Both the position numbers and the translations under genes were made by a program. Shown here in pieces: positions 48,928 through 57,162 of a stretch of DNA of 64,000 nt (within the stretch, counting starts at the first letter, position 1; each line of letters begins with the position of its first letter). The notes beneath the pieces were generated by a model. That model did no database searches and was not told the origin of the DNA. It saw only the letters and a program-made list of their open reading frames with translations. This DNA is from Sinomonas atrocyanea (GTDB lineage: Bacteria > Actinomycetota > Actinomycetes > Actinomycetales > Micrococcaceae), in contig NZ_CP014518.1 of assembly GCF_001577305.1 (NCBI RefSeq), positions 744,001-808,000 on the forward strand, read 5' to 3'.

Positions 48928-49251
48928 GTGGACGGCAAATTCCTCATCTTCTGGATCCAGTTCGCCTCGTTCTACGTCACCGGGCTGATCTGCGCTGCCG
49001 TCGCCGTCTGGGCGTTTGTGGACTGTCTGATCCGCAAGGCGCCCATGTTCGAGGCGCGGATGAAGCGCACCAAGGGCTTCTGGCTCGGGGTCACCGGCGC
49101 GGCGGCCTTCGTGACCGTGCTCGGGGTCATCCTCCCGGAGGGCAGCGGCTTCATCTTCGGGTTCGGAGGCTACGGCCTGTTCAACATCGCCGCCGTCACC
49201 GCGGCCGGCGTCTACCTCGCCGACGTCCGCCCCGCGGTCGCCCACCGCTGA
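48928..49251 (+). CDS. DUF2516-family membrane protein
   Basis: A 107-residue membrane protein of an actinobacterial family of unknown function. Three or four hydrophobic helices are visible (FLIFWIQFASFYVTGLICAA, LGVTGAAAFVTVLGVIL, YGLFNIAAVTAAGVYLADVR), with a short basic loop MKRTKGFW. TAGGCT ends 6 nt before the GTG start, so it is probably leaderless. It follows the PLP enzyme by 9 nt. Confidence 0.85.
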   Translation: MDGKFLIFWIQFASFYVTGLICAAVAVWAFVDCLIRKAPMFEARMKRTKGFWLGVTGAAAFVTVLGVILPEGSGFIFGFGGYGLFNIAAVTAAGVYLADVRPAVAHR

Positions 49252-49306
49252 CCCCGCCCCGCGAGGTCGACCCGGGGGAGTGCGGGCGGCCGCTAGGCTT
49301 GCCTGC

Positions 49307-50134
49307 GTGGTGCAGAAGGCGAGGCCCGTCCGGGTGGTGCGCGGCGGCGTCGTCGGCAACGTGACCCGGGGCACCACCAACCCCAATCGCATGCGCCGCG
49401 TCGACCGGTGGATCACCGGGACCCAGGCGCGCCGGCTCCTGCTCCATCCGCCCGCCCCGCACGCGGTGGACCTCGGCTACGGGGCCTCGCCCATCACCGC
49501 GGTCGAGTTGTTCCTCCGGCTGCGCGCGGTGCGTCCGGACCTGCGCCTGACCGGCATCGAGATCGAGCCGGGCCGCGTCGAGGCCGCGAAGCCGCTCGAG
49601 CGCGAGGGCCTCGACTTCCGCGTCGGCGGCTTCGAGCTTCCCGTGGAGGGCCAGCTCGCACTCGTGCGGGCGTTCAACGTGCTGCGCCAGTACGAGGAGG
49701 GCGACGTCCCGGGCATCTGGGACCTCGTCCGATCGCGCCTGGCCCCCGGGGGCATCTTCGTCGAGGGCACGTGCGACGAGACCGGCCGCCGCGCCGCCTG
49801 GGTGACGCTCGACGCCGCGGGCCCTCGCGCGCTCTCCCTCGCCGTCCGCTTCGGCTCCTTCGAGCGGCCCTCGGACGTCGCCGAGCGGCTGCCCAAGGCG
49901 CTCATCCACCGCAACGTGGCGGGGGAGCGCGTGCACGCGTTCCTCTCCGCGCTCGACGCCGCATGGCTGGCCGCCGCGCCCCTGGCACCGTTCGGCGTCC
50001 GCCAGCGGTGGCTCGCGATGTGCCGGGCCGTCAAGGCGCAGGGCTGGCCGGTGCTCCACGGCCCCAGCCGGTGGCGGCTGGGCGAAGTAACGGTCGCGTG
50101 GGGCGCTGTCGCGCCGGATAGCATGGCCCCATGA
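49307..50134 (+). CDS. Class I SAM-dependent methyltransferase-like protein
   Basis: A 275-residue protein with Rossmann-type SAM motifs: AVDLGYGASPITAVELFL (motif I) and LTGIEIEPGRVEAAKPLE (motif II). Its N-terminus GNVTRGTTNPNRMRRVDRWI is characteristic of an actinobacterial family often found next to gpmA. The substrate is unknown. TAGGCT ends 7 nt before the GTG, indicating a leaderless message. It overlaps gpmA by 4 nt. Confidence 0.85.
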   Translation: MVQKARPVRVVRGGVVGNVTRGTTNPNRMRRVDRWITGTQARRLLLHPPAPHAVDLGYGASPITAVELFLRLRAVRPDLRLTGIEIEPGRVEAAKPLEREGLDFRVGGFELPVEGQLALVRAFNVLRQYEEGDVPGIWDLVRSRLAPGGIFVEGTCDETGRRAAWVTLDAAGPRALSLAVRFGSFERPSDVAERLPKALIHRNVAGERVHAFLSALDAAWLAAAPLAPFGVRQRWLAMCRAVKAQGWPVLHGPSRWRLGEVTVAWGAVAPDSMAP

Positions 50135-50877
50135 CCTACACGCTCATCCTGCTGCGCCATGGGCACAGCGAGTGGAACGCCAAGAACCTGTTCACCGGCT
50201 GGGTGGATGTGGACCTCAACGACCAGGGCCGCGAGGAGGCCCGCCGCGGCGGGCAGATGCTCGCCGAGGAGGGCCTGCTGCCGGACATCCTCTACACGTC
50301 CCGGCTCAAGCGCGCCATCAACACCGCCAACATCGCCCTGGACGTCGCGGACCGCGGCTGGATCGACGTCAAGCGCTCCTGGCGCCTCAACGAGCGCCAC
50401 TACGGCGCGCTGCAGGGCAAGGACAAGGCCCAGACGCTCGCGGAGTTCGGCGAGGAGCAGTTCATGGTCTGGCGCCGCTCCTACGACACCCCGCCGCCGG
50501 CGCTGGCGGACGATTCAGAGTTCTCGCAGGTGGGCGACCCGCGCTACGCGGACCTGGGCGACGACATCCCGCGCACCGAGTGCCTCAAGGACGTCCTCGA
50601 GCGCCTCATGCCCTACTGGGAGTCGGAGATCAAGGAGGACCTCAGGGCCGGCAAGAAGGTCCTCGTGACCGCGCACGGCAACTCCCTGCGTGCCCTCGTG
50701 AAGCACCTCGACGGCATCAGCGACGAGGACATCGCGGGCCTGAACATCCCCACGGGCATCCCGCTCGTGTACGAGCTCGACGAGGACTTCAAGCCGGTCA
50801 CCCCGGGCGGCACCTACCTCGACCCCGAGGCTGCCGCCGCCTCGATCGAGGCCGTCAAGAACCAGGGCCGCAAGTAA
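50131..50877 (+). CDS. gpmA: 2,3-bisphosphoglycerate-dependent phosphoglycerate mutase
   Basis: Interconverts 2- and 3-phosphoglycerate in glycolysis. The catalytic His is in LLRHGHSEWNAKNLFTGWVD, LNERHYGALQGKDKAQT and RRSYDTPPPAL contact substrate, and LVTAHGNSLRALVKHLDGIS has the second His. The 248-residue length is standard. The ATG overlaps the methyltransferase stop; TAGCAT ends 6 nt upstream. Confidence 0.97.
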   Translation: MTYTLILLRHGHSEWNAKNLFTGWVDVDLNDQGREEARRGGQMLAEEGLLPDILYTSRLKRAINTANIALDVADRGWIDVKRSWRLNERHYGALQGKDKAQTLAEFGEEQFMVWRRSYDTPPPALADDSEFSQVGDPRYADLGDDIPRTECLKDVLERLMPYWESEIKEDLRAGKKVLVTAHGNSLRALVKHLDGISDEDIAGLNIPTGIPLVYELDEDFKPVTPGGTYLDPEAAAASIEAVKNQGRK

Positions 50878-50886
50878 GAAGACGGA

Positions 50887-50938
50887 AGTACGACGCCGGC
50901 CGCCCACCTCGCGCGAGGTGGGCGGCCGGCGTCGTACT
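50887..50938. terminator. Bidirectional terminator hairpin
   Basis: AGTACGACGCCGGCCGCCCA... is one arm of a 26-bp perfect palindrome (50887-50912 / 50913-50938) between convergent gpmA and phoU. Its outer part (GAAGTACGACGCCGGCCGC) recurs in the hairpin at 53772-53818. Confidence 0.8.
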
Positions 50939-50942
50939 CGCC

Positions 50943-51602
50943 TCAGTTGGAGGTGTTGTCCCCGTCCCACTCACCGGTGACGAGGTAGGAGACCTTTCGG
51001 CTCACGGACACGCCGTGGTCGGCGAACCGCTCGAAGTAGCGGCTCAGGAGGGCGACGTCGACCGCCACGGACGGCGAGCCCGTCCAGGTCTGGTCCGCGA
51101 TGGCGCGGAAGATCCCGGCGTGCAGCTCGTCGAGCTCGGCATTCGCGGCCTGGATACGGCTCGTGCGGGTGAGGTCGTGGTCCTCGAGGAGGGCGGTGAC
51201 CTCGCTGATGATCTCCTTGTCCAGCTCGGCCATCCGGGCGAACACGCCCGCGAGGGACTCGGGGGTGGCCTTCTCCGGGTAGCGCAGGCGGGTCAGCTGC
51301 GCCACGTGGCGGGCGAGGTCGCCCATGCGCTCGAGGGACGCGCTCATCCGCAGGGAGCCCACGATGATGCGCAGGTCGGACGCGACGGGGCCCTGGAGCG
51401 CGAGGATCTCGATTGCCTTCTCATCGAGCGCCGTCTGCAGGAAGTCGATCCGCGCGTCGGCGGCGATGACCTCCTGGGCGAGCTCGACGTCGGCGTTCGT
51501 GAGCGACTCGACGGCCCGATCGAGTGCGGTGGCCACGAGGCGCGAGATCTCGACGAGGTCCTCGTGGACCTTCTGCAGCTCCTCCTGGAATACCTTTCGC
51601 AC
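50943..51602 (-). CDS. phoU: Phosphate signalling regulator PhoU
   Basis: PhoU is the negative regulator linking the Pst phosphate transporter to the phosphate two-component kinase. The 219-residue protein has the two-repeat helical fold with metal motifs (DARIDFLQTALDEKAIEILA, ASLERMGDLARHVAQLTRLR, and RYFERFADHGVSVSRKVSYL). AAAGGAC precedes the GTG. It diverges from senX3-regX3, its expected partner, across a PHO-box-like region. Confidence 0.95.
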   Translation of the reverse strand: MRKVFQEELQKVHEDLVEISRLVATALDRAVESLTNADVELAQEVIAADARIDFLQTALDEKAIEILALQGPVASDLRIIVGSLRMSASLERMGDLARHVAQLTRLRYPEKATPESLAGVFARMAELDKEIISEVTALLEDHDLTRTSRIQAANAELDELHAGIFRAIADQTWTGSPSVAVDVALLSRYFERFADHGVSVSRKVSYLVTGEWDGDNTSN

Positions 51603-51678
51603 GATGGCGTCCTTTCACGGCTCGACGGGGCAGAGCCCCGGCAGGTGCTCCGACTCATCAACACTTCCAGCGGTCAAT

Positions 51679-51716
51679 GAACAGTTCGCCGCCTTGAGGT
51701 GAACGTTAGTTGAACC
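51679..51716. promoter_or_regulatory. PHO-box-like direct repeats between phoU and senX3
   Basis: TGAAC occurs at 51679-51683, 51701-51705 and 51712-51716, spaced 22 and 11 bp. The last two lie in GGTGAACGTTAGTTGAACC, which on the other strand reads GTTCAAC-TAAC-GTTCACC, matching the actinobacterial PHO box of 11-bp GTTCA-type repeats bound by PhoP/RegX3. Confidence 0.65.
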
Positions 51717-51776
51717 GGCCCTCCCCAGCCAGCAGGACGGTCCGCACGGGGTGGGACGCGGCCTAAGCTAAAGATC

Positions 51777-52958
51777 GTGGACCCTCTCGTCGTCGGCATC
51801 GTGGCGGCCCTGATCGGCCTGTCGTTCGGCGCCTTCGGCGTGCTCGCCTTCAGTGCGAGCCAGCGCCAGCGCCAGCTCCTCGAGGGCCCGGCCGCCGAGC
51901 CGGGCTTCCCCGAGGGCGCCGCCGATGTCCTCTCCGTGCTGGGCCAGGCCTTCGTGGTGGTGGACGCGGTCGACGGCGTGGTCCGCGCGAGCCCCGCCGC
52001 CTACGCCTACGGGCTCGTCCGCGGCCACACTGTTGTGCACCGCGAACTGCTGCAGATGACGGCGAAGGTGCGCGGGAACGGGGTGATCCTCGAGAAGCAG
52101 CTCGAGCTGCCGCGGGGACCGCTCGGCCAGGGCACCATCATCGTCAACGTGCGCGCTGCCGTCCTCGGCGACGAGTACATCCTCCTGCTCGCCGACGACA
52201 GGACGGAGATCACCCGCACGGAGCGCATCCGCAACGACTTCGTCGCCAACGTCTCCCACGAGCTCAAGACCCCGGTCGGCGCCATCTCGCTGCTGGCCGA
52301 GGCCCTCGAGGCGAGCCCCGACGACGAGGACGCGGTGCGCCGGTTCGCCGCGCGCATGCACAAGGAGGCCAGCCGCCTGGCCGCGCTAGTGCAGGACATC
52401 ATCGAGCTCTCCCGCCTCCAGGGCGCCGACGTGGTGCACCAGGGCAAGGCCGTGGACATCAACGAGGTGGTCGCCGACGCCGTCGACCGGTCCCGGCTCG
52501 CCGCCGAGGCCAAGGACATCGAGGTCCGCGTGGGCGGCGATGTCGGCGCGCAGGTCTTCGGCGACCCTGACCTGCTGACCAACGCCTTCCGGAACCTCAT
52601 CGACAACGCCGTGCGGTACTCCCCGGGGAACACCACGGTGGGGATCGGCATCAGGCACCGCGACGGCCTCGTGTCCGTCTCGGTCACGGACCAGGGGATC
52701 GGCATGGGCCCCGAGGACCAGGAGCGCGTCTTCGAGCGCTTCTACCGCGCGGACGCCGCCCGCTCGCGGCAGACCGGCGGCACGGGCCTCGGCCTGAGCA
52801 TCGTCAAGCACGTCGTGGAGAACCACGGCGGCGAGGTGACCGTGTGGTCGCAGCCCGGCAAGGGCTCGACCTTCACGGTGCGCCTGCCGGACCTCGAGGG
52901 CGGCACGGAAGACCAGAGCGCGGCCGGACGGCCGCCGGAGCAAGGAGCGATGGCTTGA
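51777..52958 (+). CDS. senX3: Phosphate-responsive sensor histidine kinase SenX3
   Basis: A 393-residue kinase that senses phosphate status. There is one N-terminal membrane helix (~3-25), a PAS-like domain (~40-140), HisKA (NDFVANVSHELKTPVGAISL, phospho-His near 162) and HATPase (FRNLIDNAVRYSPG, DQGIGMG, GGTGLGLSIVKHVVENHGG). TAAGCT ends 7 nt before the GTG start, so the message may be leaderless. It overlaps regX3 by 4 nt. Confidence 0.93.
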   Translation: MDPLVVGIVAALIGLSFGAFGVLAFSASQRQRQLLEGPAAEPGFPEGAADVLSVLGQAFVVVDAVDGVVRASPAAYAYGLVRGHTVVHRELLQMTAKVRGNGVILEKQLELPRGPLGQGTIIVNVRAAVLGDEYILLLADDRTEITRTERIRNDFVANVSHELKTPVGAISLLAEALEASPDDEDAVRRFAARMHKEASRLAALVQDIIELSRLQGADVVHQGKAVDINEVVADAVDRSRLAAEAKDIEVRVGGDVGAQVFGDPDLLTNAFRNLIDNAVRYSPGNTTVGIGIRHRDGLVSVSVTDQGIGMGPEDQERVFERFYRADAARSRQTGGTGLGLSIVKHVVENHGGEVTVWSQPGKGSTFTVRLPDLEGGTEDQSAAGRPPEQGAMA

Positions 52959-53635
52959 GCAGGATCATGATCGTCGAGGACGAGGAGTCGTTCAGCGACC
53001 CCCTGTCGTTCCTCCTGGCGAAGGAGGGCTACGAGGTCGAGGTGGTGGACAACGGCCACGACGCGCTGGTCGAGTTCGACCGCAACGGGGCCGACCTCGT
53101 GCTCCTGGACCTCCAGCTTCCCGGGATCCCCGGGACGGAGGTGTGCAGGCAGCTCCGCGCGCGCTCGGGCGTGCCGGTGATCATGCTCACCGCGAAGGAC
53201 TCCGAGATCGACAAGGTCGTGGGCCTCGAGCTCGGCGCCGACGACTACGTCACCAAGCCGTACTCCTCGCGCGAGCTCGTGGCGCGGGTGCGGGCGGTCC
53301 TGCGCCGCCACGGCGAGCCCGAGGAGCTCATCTCCTCGACTGTGCAGGCCGGCCCGGTGCGCATGGACGTGGACCGGCACGTGGTGAGCGTCGACGGCGA
53401 GCAGGTGTCCCTGCCGCTGAAGGAGTTCGAGCTGCTCGAGATGCTCCTGCGGAACTCGGGACGCGTCCTCACCCGCGGCCAGCTGATCGACCGGGTGTGG
53501 GGCTCCGACTATGTGGGCGACACCAAGACGCTCGACGTGCACGTGAAGCGCCTGCGGAGCAAGATCGAGCCCGACCCCTCCAACCCGCGCCACCTCGTCA
53601 CCGTGCGCGGCCTGGGCTACAAGTTCGAGCCCTGA
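52955..53635 (+). CDS. regX3: Response regulator RegX3
   Basis: OmpR-type partner of SenX3, 226 residues. The receiver has MIVEDEESFSDPLSFLLAKE, Asp in LVLLDLQLPGIPGTE, and Lys in DDYVTKPYSSRELVARV; the winged helix has LPLKEFELLEMLLRNSGRVL and LDVHVKRLRSKIEPDPSNPR. TTG 52955 overlaps the senX3 stop; ATG 52967 is an alternative that would trim four residues. Confidence 0.93.
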   Translation: MSRIMIVEDEESFSDPLSFLLAKEGYEVEVVDNGHDALVEFDRNGADLVLLDLQLPGIPGTEVCRQLRARSGVPVIMLTAKDSEIDKVVGLELGADDYVTKPYSSRELVARVRAVLRRHGEPEELISSTVQAGPVRMDVDRHVVSVDGEQVSLPLKEFELLEMLLRNSGRVLTRGQLIDRVWGSDYVGDTKTLDVHVKRLRSKIEPDPSNPRHLVTVRGLGYKFEP

Positions 53636-53645
53636 GCCGCTCCCT

Positions 53646-53770
53646 CTGGAGGTCACCTCCTGAAGGTCACCTTCTGGGAGGCACCTCCTGAGAGGCACGT
53701 CCTGGAGGTCACCTTCTGGAGGTCACGTCATGTGGCTTTCAGGACGTGACCTTCAGGACGTGACTTCCAG
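53646..53770. repeat. Array of 14-bp repeats, six direct then three inverted
   Basis: Directly after regX3 lie six contiguous 14-bp units of the form CTG-R-R-GGYCACSTY (53646-53729; unit 1 CTGGAGGTCACCTC), followed by three in inverted orientation (53730-53742 partial, 53743-53756, 53757-53770; the last reads CTGGAAGTCACGTC on the minus strand). Most units hold a near-palindrome AGGTCACCT. The halves can fold back on each other. There is no ORF, spacer or cas gene. Confidence 0.85.
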
Positions 53771-53771
53771 A

Positions 53772-53818
53772 AGTACGACGCCGGCCGCACACCCTCGCGG
53801 GGTGAGCGGCCGGCGTCG
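53772..53818. terminator. Bidirectional terminator hairpin related to 50887-50938
   Basis: CGACGCCGGCCGC (53776-53788) pairs with GCGGCCGGCGTCG (53806-53818), with an inner CACCC/GGGTG. The outer sequence copies the gpmA/phoU hairpin. It lies between regX3 and the convergent lipoprotein gene. Confidence 0.75.
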
Positions 53819-53868
53819 TCAGCGGCTGGCTCGGGCGACGCCTCGCGGCGCCCGGTGGGGCCTCGGGG

Positions 53869-54495
53869 TCAGCGGCTCGGGGTAGCCGAGGCGGACGCGG
53901 AGGCGGAGGCCGACGCGGAGGCCGGCTCCGAGGCGGGGCCGGAGGCCGAGCCGGACGGGGTCGCCGAGGCGGAGCCGGACGGGCTCGGGATGTACTGGCG
54001 GTACTCGGAGAGGGTGCCGTCGACGATCGGGACCTGGACGTCCTGGGTGGTGCTGCCCGCGGTGAAGGAGATCTTCGCGAGGGCGCCCGGGATGCCCCCG
54101 GCGTGCGAGAGGGTCACGTTGTTGCCGGGCTTGGCCAGCTGGACCTCGCCCTTCTTCGGCACGTCGATGCGCATGGTCGAGGAGGAGGCATCCTTGAACG
54201 TGAGGGTCATGTCCTGGTCGGTCGGGTTGAAGACCGTGCCGACGAGGCGGCCGGGTCCACCGCCCGAGGCGGCGTCGGCTGAAGCCGACGAAGCGGGCTT
54301 CGGGTCAGCCGAGACGACGAGCATGTTGCGCAGCTGCAGCGAGCCGATGTCCGCCCGGACGCCGTCCGAGGGCGAGTACATGTGGGTGGTCTGCTGGGCG
54401 TTGATGTAGCCGCAGCCCGTGGCGGTCAGCAGGCCGACGCCGAGCGCGGCGAGGACAGCGACGCGCTTGGCCGGCTTCGTTGCAGAAAAACGCAC
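53869..54495 (-). CDS. Hypothetical lipoprotein
   Basis: A 208-residue lipoprotein (lipobox TATGC, Cys near 28). The central domain (QQTTHMYSPSDGVRADIGSL, then QLRNMLVVSADPKPA and GTVFNPTDQDMTLTFKD) is a beta-sandwich-like region conserved in actinobacteria near carD; the function is unknown. The last ~35 residues are Ser/Ala repeats (SASASASAS) from repetitive DNA and probably vary. GTG start with AGGAG 5-6 nt upstream. It diverges from carD. Confidence 0.75.
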   Translation of the reverse strand: MRFSATKPAKRVAVLAALGVGLLTATGCGYINAQQTTHMYSPSDGVRADIGSLQLRNMLVVSADPKPASSASADAASGGGPGRLVGTVFNPTDQDMTLTFKDASSSTMRIDVPKKGEVQLAKPGNNVTLSHAGGIPGALAKISFTAGSTTQDVQVPIVDGTLSEYRQYIPSPSGSASATPSGSASGPASEPASASASASASASATPSR

Positions 54496-54744
54496 AGCTG
54501 GCTCCTGAAGAGGGTGGGAGGTGTCTGGTCGCCCCTAGCGTATCGCCAATTTCGACGTTCTGTAGATTCGGCGCGGCCGCCCCAGCCTGCCCTGCTGACC
54601 GCGCGCGGCGCGCGCGCGACGCGGACGTGAAGCATGCTTTTCGAGCCGGGTCAACCCCCCTGGGGGTACCCAAAGGGCCCGACTTCCGCGTGATTCCGGG
54701 CTTCGTGCGGCGTCCGGAGGCCCGGTCCGGAAGGGGAACGTGGT

Positions 54745-54750
54745 AGACTA
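54745..54750 (+). promoter_or_regulatory. -10 element of the carD promoter
   Basis: TAGACT, part of GGTAGACTAGTCT, lies about 25 nt before the carD start and gives a short leader containing AAAGGGGAA. It is the most consensus-like housekeeping -10 in this part of the window. Confidence 0.5.
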
Positions 54751-54775
54751 GTCTGCGGGAAAGGGGAATGTCCAC

Positions 54776-55258
54776 ATGGTTTTTGAGGTTGGCGAGACGG
54801 TTGTTTACCCCCACCACGGTGCAGCCAAGATCGAAGAGATCAAGATGCGCACGATCAAGGGCGAAGAGAAGATGTATCTCAAGCTCAAAGTGGCTCAGGG
54901 TGACCTGACGATTGAAGTACCGGCCGAGAATGTGGACCTTGTCGGGGTCCGCGATGTCGTGGGCAAGGAAGGCCTCGAGCACGTGTTCGATGTCCTCCGT
55001 GCCGAATTCACCGAGGAGCCGACCAACTGGTCCCGCCGCTACAAGGCGAACCTCGAGAAGCTGGCCTCCGGCGACGTGATCAAGGTGGCAGAGGTCGTCC
55101 GCGACCTGTGGCGCCGGGATCAGGACCGCGGCCTGTCCGCGGGCGAGAAGCGCATGCTGGCCAAGGCCCGCCAGATCCTCATCTCCGAGCTCGCGCTCGC
55201 CGAGAAGACGGACGAGGAGCAGGCTGCGACAGTCCTGGACGAGGTCCTCGCCTCCTGA
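54776..55258 (+). CDS. carD: RNA polymerase-binding transcription factor CarD
   Basis: CarD binds the RNAP beta subunit and stabilises open complexes, notably at rRNA promoters. The 160-residue protein has the TRCF-like Tudor domain (FEVGETVVYPHHGAAKIEEI) and a helical DNA-binding domain (ANLEKLASGDVIKVAEVVRD, then LWRRDQDRGLSAGEKRMLAK, including the conserved Trp that wedges the upstream DNA fork). Codon use is slightly less G+C-rich at the 5' end. It precedes ispD-ispF, the common actinobacterial order. Confidence 0.97.
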   Translation: MVFEVGETVVYPHHGAAKIEEIKMRTIKGEEKMYLKLKVAQGDLTIEVPAENVDLVGVRDVVGKEGLEHVFDVLRAEFTEEPTNWSRRYKANLEKLASGDVIKVAEVVRDLWRRDQDRGLSAGEKRMLAKARQILISELALAEKTDEEQAATVLDEVLAS

Positions 55259-55285
55259 GGCAGCCTCCCCAGAGGCAAGGATGTC

Positions 55286-55319
55286 CACGAAGGCCCCGGC
55301 GGATGCCGGGGCCTTCGTG
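55286..55319 (+). terminator. Terminator after carD
   Basis: CACGAAGGCCCCGGC (55286-55300), loop GGAT, GCCGGGGCCTTCGTG (55305-55319): a 15-bp perfect stem 27 nt after the carD stop, followed by CGTTT. Confidence 0.85.
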
Positions 55320-55360
55320 CGTTTCCGGGCGTCGCGCCGCGTTCGTCTAGGCTGGAGCCC

Positions 55361-56128
55361 ATGACTGAAGCCTCCCCGCAGCCCGCGTCCCCGACAGCCG
55401 TCGTGATCGTGGCGGCGGGCTCGGGGATGAGGCTCGGGTACGGCATCCCCAAGGCGCTGGTGCCGCTCGCGGGCGCCCCCCTGCTCCTGCACGCGCTCCG
55501 CGGCGCGGCCGGCGCCGGGATCGCCCGCCAGATCTGCGTCGCCGTCCCGGAGGACGACACGGAGCTCACCGAGCTGTGCCGCACCTTCGCCGAGGAGCTC
55601 GGCGAGCTTGCCCCCGAGATCACCGTCGTCCCGGGCGGCGAGACGAGGTCGGACTCGGTCCGCGCCGCCCTCGCAGCCCTCGCGCCGGGCACCGTCCACG
55701 TCCTCGTGCACGACGCCGCCCGCCCGCTCACGCCGTCCGAGGTGTTCCACCGCGTGGCCGAGGCGCTCGAGAGGGGAGCGGGCGCCGTCGTGCCCGCCAT
55801 CCCGGTGGTCGACACGATCAAGTCCACCGCACCCACCGAGGGCGAGGCGGCGGCGGTCGCGGCCGAGGTCGTGACGGGCACCGCGGTGCGGGAGCAGCTG
55901 CGGGCCGTGCAGACGCCGCAGGGGTTCGACGTCGCCGCCCTCCGCAGCGCCCATGAGCTGGCCGCGACGTGGGGCCCCGAGCAGGTCGCCGCGATCACCG
56001 ACGACGCGATGCTCATCGAGTCGATCGGCACCCCGGTCTACGTGGTGCCCGGGGACCTCCAGGCGTTCAAGGTCACGACTCCCATGGACCTCCACGTGGC
56101 GGAGACCCTCGTCGCCGCCCAGGGCTGA
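55361..56128 (+). CDS. ispD: 2-C-methyl-D-erythritol 4-phosphate cytidylyltransferase
   Basis: Third step of the MEP isoprenoid pathway (CTP + MEP). The 255-residue protein has the nucleotide loop VVIVAAGSGMRLGYGIPKAL, PGGETRSDSVRAAL, LVHDAARPLTPSE and AIPVVDTIK, followed by LRAVQTPQGF. TAGGCT ends 7 nt before the ATG, implying a leaderless start. ispF follows 28 nt downstream. Confidence 0.96.
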   Translation: MTEASPQPASPTAVVIVAAGSGMRLGYGIPKALVPLAGAPLLLHALRGAAGAGIARQICVAVPEDDTELTELCRTFAEELGELAPEITVVPGGETRSDSVRAALAALAPGTVHVLVHDAARPLTPSEVFHRVAEALERGAGAVVPAIPVVDTIKSTAPTEGEAAAVAAEVVTGTAVREQLRAVQTPQGFDVAALRSAHELAATWGPEQVAAITDDAMLIESIGTPVYVVPGDLQAFKVTTPMDLHVAETLVAAQG

Positions 56129-56156
56129 GCCCCGGAACCTGACCCAGGAGAACCCC

Positions 56157-56642
56157 ATGACCATGCCCCGCACCGGGATCGGCATCGACGTCCACGCGTT
56201 CGCTCCGGAGGGTGAGCCCCGCCCGCTGTGGCTCGGCGGCCTCCTGTGGGAGGGCGAGCGCGGGCTCGCCGGGCACTCGGACGCGGACGCCGTGGCCCAC
56301 GCCGCCGCGAACGCCCTGTTCTCCGCCGCCGGCCTCGGGGACCTGGGGACGCACTTCGGCACGGACCGGCCGGAGTACGCCGGCGCCTCGGGGACGACGC
56401 TGCTCGCGGAGGCGGCCACCATCGTGCGGGAGGCCGGGTTCGAGATCGGCAACGTCGCGGTGCAGCTCATCGCGCAACGCCCCAAGTTCGGGCCGCGCCG
56501 GGCAGAGTCCGAGGCGCTGCTGTCCGGGATCGTCGGTGCACCGGTGAGCATCAGCGCGGCGACCACGGACCATCTCGGGTTCACGGGACGCCGGGAGGGC
56601 GTCGCCGCCCTCGCCACCGCCCTCGTCGCGCCGGTCCGGTAG
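56157..56642 (+). CDS. ispF: 2-C-methyl-D-erythritol 2,4-cyclodiphosphate synthase
   Basis: Fifth MEP pathway step. The 161-residue protein has the zinc-binding GIGIDVHAFAPEGEP, LAGHSDADAVAHAAANALFS, and the C-terminal SAATTDHLGFTGRREGVAAL. AGGAGA lies 7 nt before the ATG at 56157; the longer frame inside ispD is rejected. The last residues and stop lie in an 18-bp tandem duplication (56628-56663). Confidence 0.96.
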   Translation: MTMPRTGIGIDVHAFAPEGEPRPLWLGGLLWEGERGLAGHSDADAVAHAAANALFSAAGLGDLGTHFGTDRPEYAGASGTTLLAEAATIVREAGFEIGNVAVQLIAQRPKFGPRRAESEALLSGIVGAPVSISAATTDHLGFTGRREGVAALATALVAPVR

Positions 56643-56663
56643 GCCGCGCCGGTCCGGTAGGCC
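56628..56663. repeat. 18-bp tandem duplication spanning the ispF stop
   Basis: GCGCCGGTCCGGTAGGCC is present twice in tandem (56628-56645, 56646-56663), with a third, imperfect copy after it. The first copy supplies the ispF stop, the second lies in the 3' UTR. Confidence 0.8.
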
Positions 56664-56764
56664 GCCCCGGTCCGGGGGCCATTTCCGTCCGCTAGACTGG
56701 TGGGCCGTTCCGACCACCGCCATACCGCGACGCCCGCCGTCGCCGATCTCCAGGGAGCCACTGC

Positions 56765-57097
56765 ATGAAGAGAGGCCTGCTCGCCACCGCCCTCGCGGCC
56801 ACGATGCTGCTGACCGCCTGTGGGGGCGATGGCCGCCTCAGCGTCCAGGAGAGCTGCAAGCTGCTCAGCAACGACCAGTTCAAGCCCACCGGCAACCAGG
56901 TCCAGCAGGCCAAGGCCGTCGCCGACCACTACGCCGACCTGGCGAAGAAGGTGGACCCGTCGATCGGCACGATCATCCAGGGCATGGCAGACCTGCAGAA
57001 GAAGGTCGCCGATTCCTCGACGGCGGTGGCCACGCCCGAGCAGCAGAAGCAGTTCACGGACGCGCTCAACAGCATCGGCAAGGTCTGCCCGAACTGA
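56765..57097 (+). CDS. Small lipoprotein of unknown function
   Basis: A 110-residue lipoprotein (lipobox LLTAC, Cys 19). The mature part is a helical domain with two Cys (VQESCKLL and GKVCPN at the very end) that could form a disulfide. No family is recognised. AGGGAGCC lies about 7 nt before the ATG; TAGACT at 56692-56697 is a likely -10, giving a leader of about 60 nt. cysS follows 65 nt downstream. Confidence 0.75.
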   Translation: MKRGLLATALAATMLLTACGGDGRLSVQESCKLLSNDQFKPTGNQVQQAKAVADHYADLAKKVDPSIGTIIQGMADLQKKVADSSTAVATPEQQKQFTDALNSIGKVCPN

Positions 57098-57162
57098 CCC
57101 GGCTGCCCGGCGCTGACCAGACGCCCCCGCGTCCCACTCACCCTCCCGTATACCCTTATCCA

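Noticed and set aside
53646..53770. CRISPR array
   Set aside because: Repeats are 14 bp, contiguous without spacers, change orientation, and no cas genes are present.
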